This document shows positions 7,915 to 17,566 of a DNA stretch of 64,000 nt, piece after piece (the first letter of the stretch is position 1; the number at the start of each line of letters is the position of its first letter). The notes beneath the pieces are model-generated. The model saw only the letters and a program-made list of their open reading frames with translations. It did not search any database and had not been told where the DNA came from. The translations under genes and the position numbers were made by a program. The stretch is from Acidobacteria bacterium 13_2_20CM_57_17 (GTDB taxonomy: Bacteria; Acidobacteriota; Terriglobia; Acidiferrales; UBA7541), in the NCBI GenBank assembly GCA_001914785.1, contig MNDE01000179.1:1-64000 (forward strand), given 5' to 3'.

Positions 7915-8705
7915 AGAGCACCAAACGTGCTGGCGGTAAGGCCGGAGTTGAGGGCGACGGAGTCTGCCTGGAAATCGAGGATGAGCGAGTTGTTTAGGAA
8001 TTTCTGAACGTGATGAGGGACCTGGGCGCCATTGACCGTTCGATAGTCGCTGAAGTTGATTTCAACGGGGAAGTCGACGAGTTCGTTGTCGTCTGGATGG
8101 ATATTAAAGGCGATGGAGAGCGGGAGAAATGAAGTGGAGTCGAGGTAGAGGTCAATTTGACTAAGGTGTTGGAGAATTTCTGCTGTCTTTGCGGGTTTGC
8201 TGTACGGCTGGAAAACTGCAACGTGCTCGACGACGTGGCCTTCGTGGGTTTCATGGCCGACGTAGGTGGCGACGTAGCCAGAATTGGACAACCTGCGAGC
8301 GATGGCGAAGGCGGGGAAGAACCACGAAGGCTCAGTGAGCAGATTGTGGAAGGCGATGGGGTGAGCAACGCGGTCGGGGCCTGACCAGCTTCCTGTGGGA
8401 GAGGCTGCGGAGAGATTCTCGACTTCGCTGCGCTGGCCGGAAGATAAGGTGAGATCCATGCGGGCCGCGCCTACGGCAAGGGCTTTGAAGATGCCCGTGC
8501 CGAATTCGTCGTCGGAACCGGCGATGCGGCGGGCAGTGCCGGAGAGGGTGACGTCGGTGAGCGACGTGTTGCCTTGCAAGGCGGCGAGCGACTGCTGCAG
8601 CAATTGCGAGGCCTGAATGCTCGAAGAGGCGGTCTGTTGCGCGGCGGAAGGGATTACGAGCAGAACGCAGAGTCCAAAGGAAAGTATAAGGCGAGCAGAT
8701 CGCAT
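7911..8705 (-). CDS. Hypothetical secreted protein, operon partner of the RHS-type gene
   Basis: 264 residues. Signal peptide MRSARLILSFGLCVLLVIPSAAQQ, then a mixed beta-rich body: GTARRIAGSDDEFGTG near residue 60, conserved-looking EPSWFFPAFAI, VEHVAVFQ, and SQIDLYLDSTSFLPLSIAFN. The layout resembles outer-membrane lipoprotein-sorting/LolA-like sheets, but I cannot assign a family. The start at 8705 has GGAGG six bases upstream; the longer frame lacks one. It overlaps the RHS-type pseudogene by 4 nt, an arrangement implying translational coupling. Its function may have depended on the now-deleted partner. Confidence 0.72.
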   Translation of the reverse strand: MRSARLILSFGLCVLLVIPSAAQQTASSSIQASQLLQQSLAALQGNTSLTDVTLSGTARRIAGSDDEFGTGIFKALAVGAARMDLTLSSGQRSEVENLSAASPTGSWSGPDRVAHPIAFHNLLTEPSWFFPAFAIARRLSNSGYVATYVGHETHEGHVVEHVAVFQPYSKPAKTAEILQHLSQIDLYLDSTSFLPLSIAFNIHPDDNELVDFPVEINFSDYRTVNGAQVPHHVQKFLNNSLILDFQADSVALNSGLTASTFGAL

Positions 8706-8759
8706 ACGACCTCCGGATGGTCCACGGACCGAGCAGGAGCGTGGAGGCTGTAATTTGCC

Positions 8760-8790
8760 GTCCCGCAAAACCGTGCGGGACGCAAAAACC
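8760..8790 (+). repeat. Hairpin repeat, copy 1 (GTCCCGC...GCGGGAC GCAAAAA)
   Basis: GTCCCGC (8760-8766), loop AAAACCGT, GCGGGAC (8775-8781), then GCAAAAACC. A second copy at 9027-9057 has the same layout, with a compensating change in the stem (G-C to A-T). Confidence 0.55.
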
Positions 8791-9026
8791 GCGTCAGGGT
8801 GGGAGACGCGAGCCGGAAAATACAAAGTTCCATGTAGAGCGTCAATCAGGTGAATATCTGAGAAGCGAGTTAGCTGGTCTCGCAGGGAAGGTACTAAGGG
8901 AGTACTAGGGGAAGGGAATCCAAACTAGAAGTTAGAAAGCAGAAACTAGAAGTCGAGGAGAAGAAAGAGAAGAGAGATTTCTCCTCGCAAGAACCGCTCG
9001 GAGAGGAAGAGGTCTCCCGTTGGTCG

Positions 9027-9057
9027 ATCCCGTAACCCCGTCCGGGATGCAAAAGAC
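9027..9057 (+). repeat. Hairpin repeat, copy 2 (ATCCCG...CGGGAT GCAAAAG)
   Basis: ATCCCG (9027-9032), loop of ten bases, CGGGAT (9043-9048), then GCAAAAGAC. It matches copy 1 at 8760 except for paired stem changes, so base pairing seems to be maintained. Confidence 0.55.
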
Positions 9058-9092
9058 GCAAATGACGGGCGGGTAGCTGACGGAGCGAAGAA

Positions 9093-9108
9093 CTGGGCTA
9101 AAGCCCAG
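9093..9108 (+). repeat. Small palindrome CTGGGCT-AA-AGCCCAG
   Basis: A perfect 7-bp stem with a 2-base spacer, of the GGGCTAAAGCCC type that recurs between genes in many bacteria. It lies 46 nt past the stop of the oxidoreductase gene and could help end transcription, though no T-run follows. Confidence 0.4.
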
Positions 9109-9153
9109 CCTCTACAGGGCCGGAGGATGCCAGCGGGGCCTGGAAGGCGAGCT

Positions 9154-10701
9154 TTAGATGGACCAACCCTGGCGGTACTCGCGGCGCAAGAAGTCGTTGG
9201 CTTGCAGGGCGTTGGTGACACGCATGTTGGAGCCGTCATAGTAGATTTTCTTTCCGGCGCGCAGGGCGACGATGCCGAGGAGCATCACCTCGGTGAGGCG
9301 CGCGGCGTACTCGAACGGGCAGGAAGCTTCGACTTTTCCCTTGCAGGCGTCCACCCAGTTCATTTCGTGGAACTGGCCGGCGATGCGCGGAAGCTTCTGC
9401 GGAGGCTTGCCAAAGGATTCGTGGAGCGACTTGGGCAAGAGGCGGGGCTTGAAGCCGTAGGTGTCGTACAGGAGCTTGCCCTTGCTGCCGATGAGCAGCG
9501 CGCCGCCTTCCTTGTTCAACTCCTCATCGCCGAGCTCTTCGGGCTTGTTGGGCTTGAGGCCGCCGTCGTACCAAGTGAGCTTGACGGGCGGCATCGCGCC
9601 GCGCGCGGGAAACTCGTAGAACGTCAGCGTGGCGCTCGGGTAAGAGACGCCATTGAAAGGCGTCGAGACGGTTTCAACGCTGGTCGGGAAGCCCAGGTCA
9701 AGCGCCCACATAGTATGGTCGATTAAATGAGCGCCCATGTCGCCGATGGCGCCGACGCCCCAATCTGTCCAGCCGCGCCAATTGAAGGGGTGATAGATGG
9801 GATGGTAGTCCACGTTGGAGGCGGCAGTGCCAAGAAAAAGATCCCAGGCGAGGCCGCCCGGAACGGGGTAGTCGCCGCAAAGGGCGGCGGCCAGGCGCGT
9901 GTTGACGTCGCGGCCGCTCCACTTAAGAGGTTCGGGGCCGTCCTTCAGCGGCGCGGGGCGCGGGACGCCCTGAGGCCAAAAGCCGAGTGGGCGATTCGTC
10001 CAGATGTGGACTTCGCGCACGTCGCCGATGGCGCCAGCCCAAACGTATTCGACGGCGGTGCGTCCTTCGTCCGAAGAGTGACCCTGGTTGCCCATCTGCG
10101 TGACGACTTTGGTTTCTTTAGCGCGGCGGGAAAGCTTGCGCGCTTCTTCGACCGACCAGCAAAGCGGCTTCTGGACGTAGACGTGTTTGCCGAGTTCCAT
10201 GGCCGCCAAGGCGATGGGTGCGTGCATGTGGTCGGGCGTGGCGACGACGACGGCATCGATGTCCGTCTGGTGTTCAAGCATGTCGCGAAAATCGGTGTAG
10301 CGCCGGGCTTTCGGCACGTGCTCGGTCTTGAGCTTGACCATCAAGTCCACGCGCGCCTGGGCCTTGATGGGATCAAACTCGCCGGGCAGCTCGCCCGGAG
10401 GCGGGGGGGCGGGCAGCTCGATGCGCTTCTTCAGGCGCTCGATGTCGATATCGAGCCGGTCGAGCCGCTTGCCAGCATAGCCCCAGTCCACATCGCACAG
10501 CGCGACGATGTTCTGGCTTGCGAGGTTGATGAGATTGGCCCGGCCCATGCCGCCAACTCCAACGCTGGCGATGTTCAGCGTATCGCTGGGCGGAGTGAAT
10601 CCACGGCCGAGAACGTGCCTGGGAACAATGGCGCACGCGGCGCCTCCAGCGGCAACTTCTGTGAGAAACTTGCGGCGCGACATTTCTTTCTTCTTGCTCA
10701 T
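9154..10701 (-). CDS. Tat-exported Gfo/Idh/MocA family oxidoreductase
   Basis: 515 residues. A twin-arginine leader ([19 protein letters not shown]) predicts folded export. The Rossmann start [26 protein letters not shown], then [30 protein letters not shown] are classic for NAD(P)-dependent Gfo/Idh/MocA enzymes, including the EKPL-like QKPL Lys motif. The C-terminal region holds the [20 protein letters not shown] signature seen in sugar dehydrogenases of this clade. The substrate is unknown, probably a sugar or cyclitol. ATG 10701 is chosen because GGAG sits nine bases upstream; ATG 10707 is only three bases from it. Tat export of an NAD enzyme implies a tightly bound cofactor. It lies 22 nt downstream of the LysE-type gene. 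Confidence 0.85.
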   Translation of the reverse strand: MSKKKEMSRRKFLTEVAAGGAACAIVPRHVLGRGFTPPSDTLNIASVGVGGMGRANLINLASQNIVALCDVDWGYAGKRLDRLDIDIERLKKRIELPAPPPPGELPGEFDPIKAQARVDLMVKLKTEHVPKARRYTDFRDMLEHQTDIDAVVVATPDHMHAPIALAAMELGKHVYVQKPLCWSVEEARKLSRRAKETKVVTQMGNQGHSSDEGRTAVEYVWAGAIGDVREVHIWTNRPLGFWPQGVPRPAPLKDGPEPLKWSGRDVNTRLAAALCGDYPVPGGLAWDLFLGTAASNVDYHPIYHPFNWRGWTDWGVGAIGDMGAHLIDHTMWALDLGFPTSVETVSTPFNGVSYPSATLTFYEFPARGAMPPVKLTWYDGGLKPNKPEELGDEELNKEGGALLIGSKGKLLYDTYGFKPRLLPKSLHESFGKPPQKLPRIAGQFHEMNWVDACKGKVEASCPFEYAARLTEVMLLGIVALRAGKKIYYDGSNMRVTNALQANDFLRREYRQGWSI

Positions 10702-10723
10702 CGGCATTTTCTCCAAGGATTCA

Positions 10724-11350
10724 TTATCGCGTATCGGCGATGGCGACGTAAGTCCCAAGGGTGATCATGCCGAGGCCGGACGCGACACGCTGGCCACGGC
10801 GGAAACGCACACTACTTTTGAGTTTGCGCTCAAGAGGAGCGGCGAGGACAACCACAAGAAGATCGGCGGCGGTATTGAGCAACACGGATAAAGCGCCGAG
10901 AACCATGAACTGAAAGAAAACATGACCCTGTTGCGCGGCGATGAACTGCGGAATGAAGGAAAGAAAAAACAGAGCCGTCTTCGGGTTGAGCACTTCGGTG
11001 AGAATCCCCTGACGAAAGGCTCCCGCGGAGGCGGGCTGCGATGCGCTAACGAGCATTTCCGAATTTCGCGCGCGAATCATGCGGATGCCAAGCCAAACGA
11101 GATAGGCGGCACCCGCGTATTTGACGGTATGAAATGCCACAGCGGAAGCAGCAAGGATTGCGGAGACGCCAAGGGCGGCGGCCAGAACATGGAAGAGCCC
11201 ACCGACAAAGGTGCCCATGGAGGAAAGGATGCCCTCACGACGGCCTCCGGCGAGGCTGCGCGCTAAGACATAGAAGACTCCTGGCCCTGGAGTGATTGCC
11301 AGCAGAAGCGCAGCGACAAGGAAAAGCAAGAAACGGTGCGCGTCGAACAT
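10724..11350 (-). CDS. LysE family translocator (amino acid exporter)
   Basis: 208 residues, the usual LysE/RhtB size, with about six hydrophobic segments. The N-terminal motif [22 protein letters not shown] is the family hallmark (TPGP), followed by GxxxG-rich helices, [17 protein letters not shown] and [22 protein letters not shown]. It should export amino acids or small amphiphiles across the inner membrane by proton exchange; the substrate cannot be read. ATG 11350 gives the family start; no good ribosome-binding site is visible and an upstream TTG is possible. It lies between the amidase and oxidoreductase genes on the same strand. Confidence 0.85.
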   Translation of the reverse strand: MFDAHRFLLFLVAALLLAITPGPGVFYVLARSLAGGRREGILSSMGTFVGGLFHVLAAALGVSAILAASAVAFHTVKYAGAAYLVWLGIRMIRARNSEMLVSASQPASAGAFRQGILTEVLNPKTALFFLSFIPQFIAAQQGHVFFQFMVLGALSVLLNTAADLLVVVLAAPLERKLKSSVRFRRGQRVASGLGMITLGTYVAIADTR

Positions 11351-11460
11351 GGCAAAAATTGTAAACGCTAGCCTTCGGGCGCGCAAGACGCCTTATGGAT
11401 TGTCCATGACCGGCGGGAAATACGAGGGCAAGCATTTCCCGTGGTCCACCGCGCGGCCGA

Positions 11461-13281
11461 TCAGAAGGAGGGCGGGCGCTGGGCGGAGACTGCGAAGGCG
11501 CGCTCGAGGGCGATGCCGACGCGGCCGAGTGCGCCTTCCTCGAAGAGGCGGCCGATCAAGGTGACGCCGTGAGGCACGCGGCGCGGTGGAGAAAACTTGG
11601 GCAGAGGATTCTTCGGATCGGGCGCCCAATCCGAACGCGCTTCGGAAACTTCCACGAAGCCGGCGCGGAAGGTGAGCGAAGGATGGCCGGTTTGATTGCT
11701 GATGGTCAGCATTTCGTCGCGCAGCGAAGGCACGAGCAACAAATCCACTTGCGAAAAGATGCGCGCCATCTCCTGCGCGACCTTGCGGCGGAAACGGTCG
11801 GCCTGAACGAAGTCCACGGCGGAGAGGAAACGCGACTGGCGAAAAAGATTGGGCCAAGCGTCAGGTGTCTGCACTTTGAGCTGGTCAATGCCGTGGTTGA
11901 GCGTGAGTTCCTCAAAAGCGGCGGCGCCTTCGGCGAAGAGAATCAGGTTGAGCGAATTGTACGGCCAGTTGGGAAGCCCAACTTCGACGGGAACGAGGCC
12001 GAGCTTGGGGAGAGTATCGAGGGCGGCGCGATCCACGGTGGTGGCGGGATCTTCCTTCATCCACGCCGGGAAATAGCCGACGCGCAGGCCATTGATGCTG
12101 GCGTTTGAATCGAAATCGAGATGGCTGGGGACACTGGAAAGATCGCCGGGGTCAGGCCCGGAGATGGCTTGCAAAACGAGAAGCGCATCCTCGACGGTGC
12201 GCGTCATGGGGCCGAGCTTGTCGAGCGACCAGCAGAGAGTCATCGCGCCGGTGCGCGGCACGCGGCCGTAGGTGGGACGCAGCCCGGTGATGCCGCAACG
12301 CATGCTGGGGCTGACGATGCTGCCGCCGGTCTCGCTGCCAATCGAGAAGCCGACGAGGCCTGCTGCTGTTGCGGCACCGGGACCCGCGCTGGAGCCGGAC
12401 GCGCCTTCTTCGAGCAACCACGGATTCACGGTTTGGCCGCCGAACCAAATGTCGTTTAGCGCGAGGGCGCCGAGACTGAGCTTTGCGAGAAGTACGGCCC
12501 CCGCGGCGTGGAGGCGTTTGACCACGGCAGCGTCGTCTTTCGGAATGCGGTTGCGGAAAGGCTCGGCGCCATACGTGGTGGGAATGCCGGCGGTGTCGAG
12601 AAGATCTTTTCCGCCCCAGGGAATGCCGTGCAGCGGGCCGCGGTATTTTCCGGCGGTGATTTCTTCGTCGGCCTTTTTGGCCTGGGCGAGCGCGAGATCG
12701 CGCGTGAGAGTAATGATGCAGCGGAGCTTGGGATCGAATTGCTCGATGCGGCGAAGGTAGATTTGCGTGAGGCGCTCGGAAGTAAGTTTGTGCTGCTCGA
12801 TCCAGCGGGAGAGTTGCGTGACCGGGGCGAAGGCGATGTCCGCGTCGTTGGATGGTAGCGGGCCGGGGTCGGTGTTGGTGCGGACGAATTGATCGCGCTG
12901 CGGGCCAGCAGACTGACTCAACAGAACGGAATGGTAGCGCGAGAACGGTGCGAGCGTGGGTTCCAGTGCAATGGTGCGTGGCCCGGTGCGCCGCTCATAC
13001 AGAGAAGCCAGGTTTACGCGCCAGGATTCTGCGGCGAGCGCGCGGTCAGCGGGCGTTAAATTCACTTGTACGAGTTTTTCTGCTTCGGCGAAAGTCGCGG
13101 GCGATACTTCGGGTCCGACGGCCGGCCCGGTGCCGAACGCGGGCGGCGCTCCGGGAGGAAGTTGCGTGGGCTCCTGCGCGACTTCTGCTTCGTGGATTTG
13201 CGCGCTGCCGTTAGAAGCGACGGCAGCGCCAATGAGACCGAGCGACGTCTGGGTCAAGAAATCCCTGCGCGATTTGGACAT
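11461..13281 (-). CDS. Tat-exported amidase signature family hydrolase
   Basis: 606 residues. Tat-type leader (SKSRRDFLTQTSLGLIGAAVA), then about 145 residues of Pro-rich N-terminal extension typical of acidobacterial and gut-type exported amidases, and the amidase signature domain. Visible catalytic parts: Lys225 in GIPWGGKDLLDT, the Gly/Ser loop EEGASGSSAGPG, and the nucleophile Ser321 in SETGGSIVSPS. This Ser-cisSer-Lys set hydrolyses amide bonds; the substrate is unknown. GGAGG lies six bases before the ATG. It is about 100 nt downstream of the M14 peptidase gene, so the two may form an exported peptide/amide-degrading unit with the LysE exporter next to them. Confidence 0.88.
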   Translation of the reverse strand: MSKSRRDFLTQTSLGLIGAAVASNGSAQIHEAEVAQEPTQLPPGAPPAFGTGPAVGPEVSPATFAEAEKLVQVNLTPADRALAAESWRVNLASLYERRTGPRTIALEPTLAPFSRYHSVLLSQSAGPQRDQFVRTNTDPGPLPSNDADIAFAPVTQLSRWIEQHKLTSERLTQIYLRRIEQFDPKLRCIITLTRDLALAQAKKADEEITAGKYRGPLHGIPWGGKDLLDTAGIPTTYGAEPFRNRIPKDDAAVVKRLHAAGAVLLAKLSLGALALNDIWFGGQTVNPWLLEEGASGSSAGPGAATAAGLVGFSIGSETGGSIVSPSMRCGITGLRPTYGRVPRTGAMTLCWSLDKLGPMTRTVEDALLVLQAISGPDPGDLSSVPSHLDFDSNASINGLRVGYFPAWMKEDPATTVDRAALDTLPKLGLVPVEVGLPNWPYNSLNLILFAEGAAAFEELTLNHGIDQLKVQTPDAWPNLFRQSRFLSAVDFVQADRFRRKVAQEMARIFSQVDLLLVPSLRDEMLTISNQTGHPSLTFRAGFVEVSEARSDWAPDPKNPLPKFSPPRRVPHGVTLIGRLFEEGALGRVGIALERAFAVSAQRPPSF

Positions 13282-13381
13282 GGGGCCTCCGCGCAGCATT
13301 GTAGCCGAGTCTCGCGGTTACGATGCAGCAGTCCTCGCTTTCACGCGCGGACCAGCAGTTTCAGGCGGCTGGCCCTGCCGC

Positions 13382-16300
13382 CTATTTGCTCGTGATGACG
13401 GCGCTGCCGGCGTCCAGATGGTCGAAGTTGAGCATGGCGTTGAAGACCAGGAAATAACTGCCCATGGTTTCGCCGCGCCACATGGGATTGTTGGCAAAGA
13501 GGACGACGTGGCCCTTGCCGTGGGGGACGTCGACGACGGCGGGCTTTTCGGCGATTTCGTTGCCGCCAGTGATCATGCCACTAAGAAGCAAATCTTTTTC
13601 GGCGGCGAAGCGCAGGACGACGCGCGGCTGCTGATCTTTGGGAGGAATCGCAAAGCGGGCAAAGTCCGGCAGGTCTTCGGGAACGTAGAGTTCTTGCTCG
13701 TGGGGAGTGCGTTTGACAGGTTTTTCCGGAGGCTCGTAGGGGCGGGCCTGGAGGATGTCCGGATCGCTGGCGGTGCCGCGACCGCTCGAACGCGCTGAAG
13801 CGCCTGCGCCTTCCTCAGGCCCACCGCCGCCACCCGGACCGCCGAAATTGCCGCCGACAGTGATAACGGGACCGGTGCGGAAATAGACGTACAGCATGTC
13901 GTCGTAGCCGTAGGTGATGGGGCTTTTCTTGTCGTCGATAGTAGAGAGGACCACGCTGCCGGGCGCCTGCATGGCGCGAGCATCGGAAACGTTCACCATT
14001 TCCGTCATGCCGCCGGCGACGGGGAGCGAAGCGCTGGTTTGCACGGCGATGAGCAAGCCGCCTTCGCGAACGAAGCGCTCGAGATTGGCGAGGCCCTGAT
14101 AGCCGAGGCCGCCGCGAATATCGTCAGTGGAATCCAGGCCAGGAGCGACAAAGTTGGGAGTTTCAGTGGAATTTTTCCAGGGACGCGGATCGCCTCGCAT
14201 GGGCAAGCCGCGCAGCACGGCGCTCAGACCAGCGGGGCCGCCTCCGCCCATGGGAGGAAGGATGATCACGTCAAACTTTTCGCGGAGGTTCGTGGTTTCG
14301 TGCAGCCAGGTATCGGCGACGTAGGTGTAGGGAACTTTCAACTCATCCATAGGAATGCGGAACCAGCCGTCGTTTTGCGTGTTCTGCCAATCGTGGACGA
14401 GAGCGATGCGCGGAGTGGCAAGCGGATGCGTCTTGACGCTCAGTGTCGCATTGGTGGAATGGAGTTTGATTCCGAGATCCTTCGCTGCTTTTTCGAGTTG
14501 AGAGCGATCAGCGTTGCGAATGATAAATGAACCGACTTTGAATTTGATGCCGTCGGCTTCGAAGGAATCTTCCGCGGCGTCCATGGCGACGCTGGCGAGG
14601 CGAAAGCGCAGCGACGCGAGAATATTTTCTGTGTTGTGCTGCACGACAAAAGTTTTGCCCTGTCCATCAATTCCACCCGGCGGATCAATCCTGCCCATTT
14701 TTTGCATGGCGGCGTTGAGGATGGAGAGATCGGTGACGCGGGTGGCCTTTACGTTTCGCAACGCCCCGAGAGTCCAACCGGTGTCGTCATAGGAACGAGG
14801 ATCGCGCGGGCTGTAATACTGAGTGTCGAGGGCCATATCGGCGAGACGGCTGTAAGGCTGGTCCATGCGGACGACGTAGCTCCCCGCGGGGATGACGGTT
14901 TCCGTGGGTTTCTTTTCTTCTTTCGGTTTGGCGGCGGCATCGGATTTCTCCGCCGGTTTTTCTTTATCTTTGTCGCCGGCGGATTCCTGGCTGGTCTGCG
15001 CTGCCGGGATGCGCAATTCTTTTTCGAGGCGGTGAACTTCGACGCCCTGGAGTTCCAGAAGATTCAAGAAGCTGGCCTGTTCGGCGGGGCGCGGGTCGTC
15101 CGCGGGAAAGACCCAGGCCGCAGGGCCTTCGGTGCGGGCTTTCGCAACAGCACGCTTGCTCTTCAAATAAAAGTTGTTGAGAAACTTCTGGCCGTTCGCG
15201 GCGACGTTGTTCATGCCGAAGAGAATGGCGCTCTCCTGCATGTTGATATTGTCGCGGGCGGACCATTTCACCTTAGGGAGTGGGGGATTGGGACGATACC
15301 ACTCGCGACTGGTATCGGGAGGGCGCAGCGTGCGGACGCGAGTGTCGGCGCCGCCATTGCCAAAGGTTTCGTAGAAACGGCCGATAGAGTTGTGATTGTT
15401 GGCGATGGACAGCAGATAGTTGGGAGCCCAGCCGTCGTAAAAGCCGTGAGTCCATACGCCGATGACGCCGCGCTTGGTCATCTCTTCAATTTCGTGGTAG
15501 GCCATCTCCTGCCATTCGCTGATGACGATGGGATCAAGCCATGCGTTGTATGGACCGGTGCCGGTCATGATGTAGAGATAAGGGACGGATTCATGGAGGT
15601 CGTGCATGACGGTGGGATGCCAGTCGAGATAGGTCTTGAGCATATTACGGGAGAGCGCGAGGCTGACGCCGAGATTGTCGCGGTTGTTGTCATGGGAAAC
15701 GTAGTGTCCCCACCAGATAAGGGGATACGGAGGCTGGTCCGGGTGTTTCTTGTGCTGCATATAGATGTCCACCATGCGGTCGTGGCCGTCGGTTTCGACG
15801 ATGGGAGTGATCAGCACGATGGCATCGCGGCGGATTTCTTGAATGAAGGGCGTGTCTTCCACGGCGAGACGGTAAGCAAGCTCCATGAGCATTTCAGGAG
15901 AGCCGGTTTCCGGTGAATGGATGCTTCCGTCAGCCCAGTAGATGGGTTTGCCTTCAGCGATCAGCTTTTGCGCTTCGGCTTCACTAAGGCCACGAGGATC
16001 GGAGAGGCGAGCGGTAATTTCTTTGTAGCGATCGAGTCTTGCGAGATTGGCTTCGTCGGAAACGGCGGCGACGAGCATCTCGCGGCCTTCTTCGGACGTG
16101 CCAATGCTCCAGACCTTCACCCTGGGGCTCTTGTTGGCGAGGAGCCGGAAATAAGCGTTGACATCTTTGGTGTAATCGAGAACCTCGGGCTCTCCCACGA
16201 TGTGATGAAGGGAGACATCTGGCGCGGGAACGCAGGAGCTGAGAGGCAGATGGTCGACGAGCTCGGTGCTGAAGAAGGATTCGGTAGTGAACTCTTTAAT

Positions 16301-16411
16301 TTTCTTGGTGTACAACGTGTGGTCGCTTAGGGAACACGCGTTGGATTGGGCGAACGTCGTGGAAGCGAGGAAACACAATGAGAGGAAACCGCCGAGCAAA
16401 CTGCGCATCAT
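13382..16411 (-). CDS. Secreted M14-family zinc carboxypeptidase, large form
   Basis: 1009 residues with signal peptide (LLGGFLSLCFLASTTFAQ). The M14 domain occupies about residues 60-400: zinc ligands HSPE in WADGSIHSPETG, the later His in VMHDLHESVPY, and YIMTGTGPYN around the substrate pocket. After an acidic/Lys-rich linker (DKDKEKPAEKSDAAAKPKEE) comes a second half of about 450 residues, containing IALVHDW and VIILPPMGGGGPAG, which looks like a glutamine-amidotransferase-like or NEW3-type accessory fold. Such long M14 proteins are common in Acidobacteriota and Bacteroidota. The start at 16411 follows GAGG with six-base spacing. The enzyme probably acts outside the inner membrane on peptides. 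Confidence 0.87.
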   Translation of the reverse strand: MMRSLLGGFLSLCFLASTTFAQSNACSLSDHTLYTKKIKEFTTESFFSTELVDHLPLSSCVPAPDVSLHHIVGEPEVLDYTKDVNAYFRLLANKSPRVKVWSIGTSEEGREMLVAAVSDEANLARLDRYKEITARLSDPRGLSEAEAQKLIAEGKPIYWADGSIHSPETGSPEMLMELAYRLAVEDTPFIQEIRRDAIVLITPIVETDGHDRMVDIYMQHKKHPDQPPYPLIWWGHYVSHDNNRDNLGVSLALSRNMLKTYLDWHPTVMHDLHESVPYLYIMTGTGPYNAWLDPIVISEWQEMAYHEIEEMTKRGVIGVWTHGFYDGWAPNYLLSIANNHNSIGRFYETFGNGGADTRVRTLRPPDTSREWYRPNPPLPKVKWSARDNINMQESAILFGMNNVAANGQKFLNNFYLKSKRAVAKARTEGPAAWVFPADDPRPAEQASFLNLLELQGVEVHRLEKELRIPAAQTSQESAGDKDKEKPAEKSDAAAKPKEEKKPTETVIPAGSYVVRMDQPYSRLADMALDTQYYSPRDPRSYDDTGWTLGALRNVKATRVTDLSILNAAMQKMGRIDPPGGIDGQGKTFVVQHNTENILASLRFRLASVAMDAAEDSFEADGIKFKVGSFIIRNADRSQLEKAAKDLGIKLHSTNATLSVKTHPLATPRIALVHDWQNTQNDGWFRIPMDELKVPYTYVADTWLHETTNLREKFDVIILPPMGGGGPAGLSAVLRGLPMRGDPRPWKNSTETPNFVAPGLDSTDDIRGGLGYQGLANLERFVREGGLLIAVQTSASLPVAGGMTEMVNVSDARAMQAPGSVVLSTIDDKKSPITYGYDDMLYVYFRTGPVITVGGNFGGPGGGGGPEEGAGASARSSGRGTASDPDILQARPYEPPEKPVKRTPHEQELYVPEDLPDFARFAIPPKDQQPRVVLRFAAEKDLLLSGMITGGNEIAEKPAVVDVPHGKGHVVLFANNPMWRGETMGSYFLVFNAMLNFDHLDAGSAVITSK

Positions 16412-16490
16412 GAAACACCTCAGGGCGAAGCGATCGCCGGGGATTTTATAAACCGTTTTTCGGGGAGGCGCAACCCAATCGCCTTGCATG

Positions 16491-16519
16491 TCGACGATAC
16501 CGGCCAATTAGCCTATGAT
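16491..16519 (+). promoter_or_regulatory. Candidate sigma-70 promoter for glpX
   Basis: TCGACG (16491-16496), 17-nt spacer, TATGAT (16514-16519); four and five matches to consensus. The predicted start near 16526 gives a 32-nt leader. It overlaps the divergent region between the M14 peptidase gene and glpX. Confidence 0.4.
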
Positions 16520-16557
16520 TGGCCGCCGACGGCAGGCGAATTTGAGGAGAGCGACGG

Positions 16558-17544
16558 ATGGAAGAACAACTGAGCCTGGATTTTTTGCGTGTGGTGGAAA
16601 ACGCGGCGATTGCGGCGGCGCGTACGATGGGATTCGGCGACCGGCATCATGCCGATGAAATGGCCGTGGAGGCAATGCGCAAAACGATGGACTCGGTGGA
16701 GATTGACGGAACGATTGTGATTGGCGAAGGCGAGCGCGATGAGGCGCCGATGCTGTACATCGGTGAAAAGGTCGGACTGGGGACACACGCGCCGAAGGCT
16801 TTGTTTCCGCAAGTGGACATCGCGGTGGATCCGCTGGAAGGCACGAACCTGTGCGCGACCGGCGCCGCGAACGCGATTGCCGTGCTGGCGGCGAGCGAGC
16901 GTGGGGGGTTGCTGCACGCGCCGGACCTGTACATGGAAAAACTCGTAGTGGGTCCGTCGTGCAAAGGCGCGGTGGACCTGGATGCGCCGGTGGCGGACAA
17001 CTTGAAGGCCATCGCCAAGCGGCTGGACCGCGATGTCGAGGATCTCGTGGTGATCGTACTGGACCGTCCACGCCACGAAAAGCTGATTGAGGAGATACGC
17101 ACGGCGGGCGCGCGCATCCGGCTGATTGGGGATGGCGATCTCTCGGCGGGAATTTCGGTGTCGGTCGTGGGCACGGGCGTACACGCAGTGATGGGCACGG
17201 GCGGCGCGCCGGAGGGCGTGCTGACGGCGGCGGCGCTACGCTGCCTGAACGGGCAGATTCTTGCGCGGCTGGTAGTGAGCAAGCCGGAGCACGCGGAACG
17301 TCTGACAAAAATGGGCGTGAAAGACACGAAGCGGATTTACGACACGGAAGATCTGGCGCCGGGAAAGAAAATGATTTTCGCATGCACGGGCGTGACGGAT
17401 GGAAACTTGCTGAAAGGCGTGCGGTTTTTCGGGGAAGGCGTGCGCACCAGCTCCATGATTTTGACGCTGGATGAACGGCAGGTGCGTTTCATCGATTCGG
17501 TGCACCTGGAGAAGCGTCCGGATATCAAGGTGCGGTTTAACTGA
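16558..17544 (+). CDS. glpX: Class II fructose-1,6-bisphosphatase (GlpX)
   Basis: 328 residues, full family length. It hydrolyses fructose-1,6-bisphosphate to fructose-6-phosphate in gluconeogenesis (cytoplasm, Mn-dependent). The metal/phosphate-binding segments are intact: [12 protein letters not shown] (residues 55-66), [11 protein letters not shown] (88-97), [11 protein letters not shown], and [18 protein letters not shown] near residue 205. GAGGAG lies upstream of the ATG. The gene is monocistronic and divergent from the M14 peptidase. Some homologues also cleave sedoheptulose-1,7-bisphosphate, which cannot be excluded. Confidence 0.95.
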   Translation: MEEQLSLDFLRVVENAAIAAARTMGFGDRHHADEMAVEAMRKTMDSVEIDGTIVIGEGERDEAPMLYIGEKVGLGTHAPKALFPQVDIAVDPLEGTNLCATGAANAIAVLAASERGGLLHAPDLYMEKLVVGPSCKGAVDLDAPVADNLKAIAKRLDRDVEDLVVIVLDRPRHEKLIEEIRTAGARIRLIGDGDLSAGISVSVVGTGVHAVMGTGGAPEGVLTAAALRCLNGQILARLVVSKPEHAERLTKMGVKDTKRIYDTEDLAPGKKMIFACTGVTDGNLLKGVRFFGEGVRTSSMILTLDERQVRFIDSVHLEKRPDIKVRFN

Positions 17545-17566
17545 AAAGCAATTTCGGGGAATCCGG

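Larger units (their letters stand above)
8706..9153. other. Intergenic region with three hairpin elements
   Basis: About 450 nt between two minus-strand genes with no credible gene. Besides the three palindromes listed separately it contains a low-complexity purine stretch (8925-8975) made of imperfect AACTAGAAG repeats. A promoter for the gene starting at 8705 must lie here, but none stands out. Confidence 0.5.
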
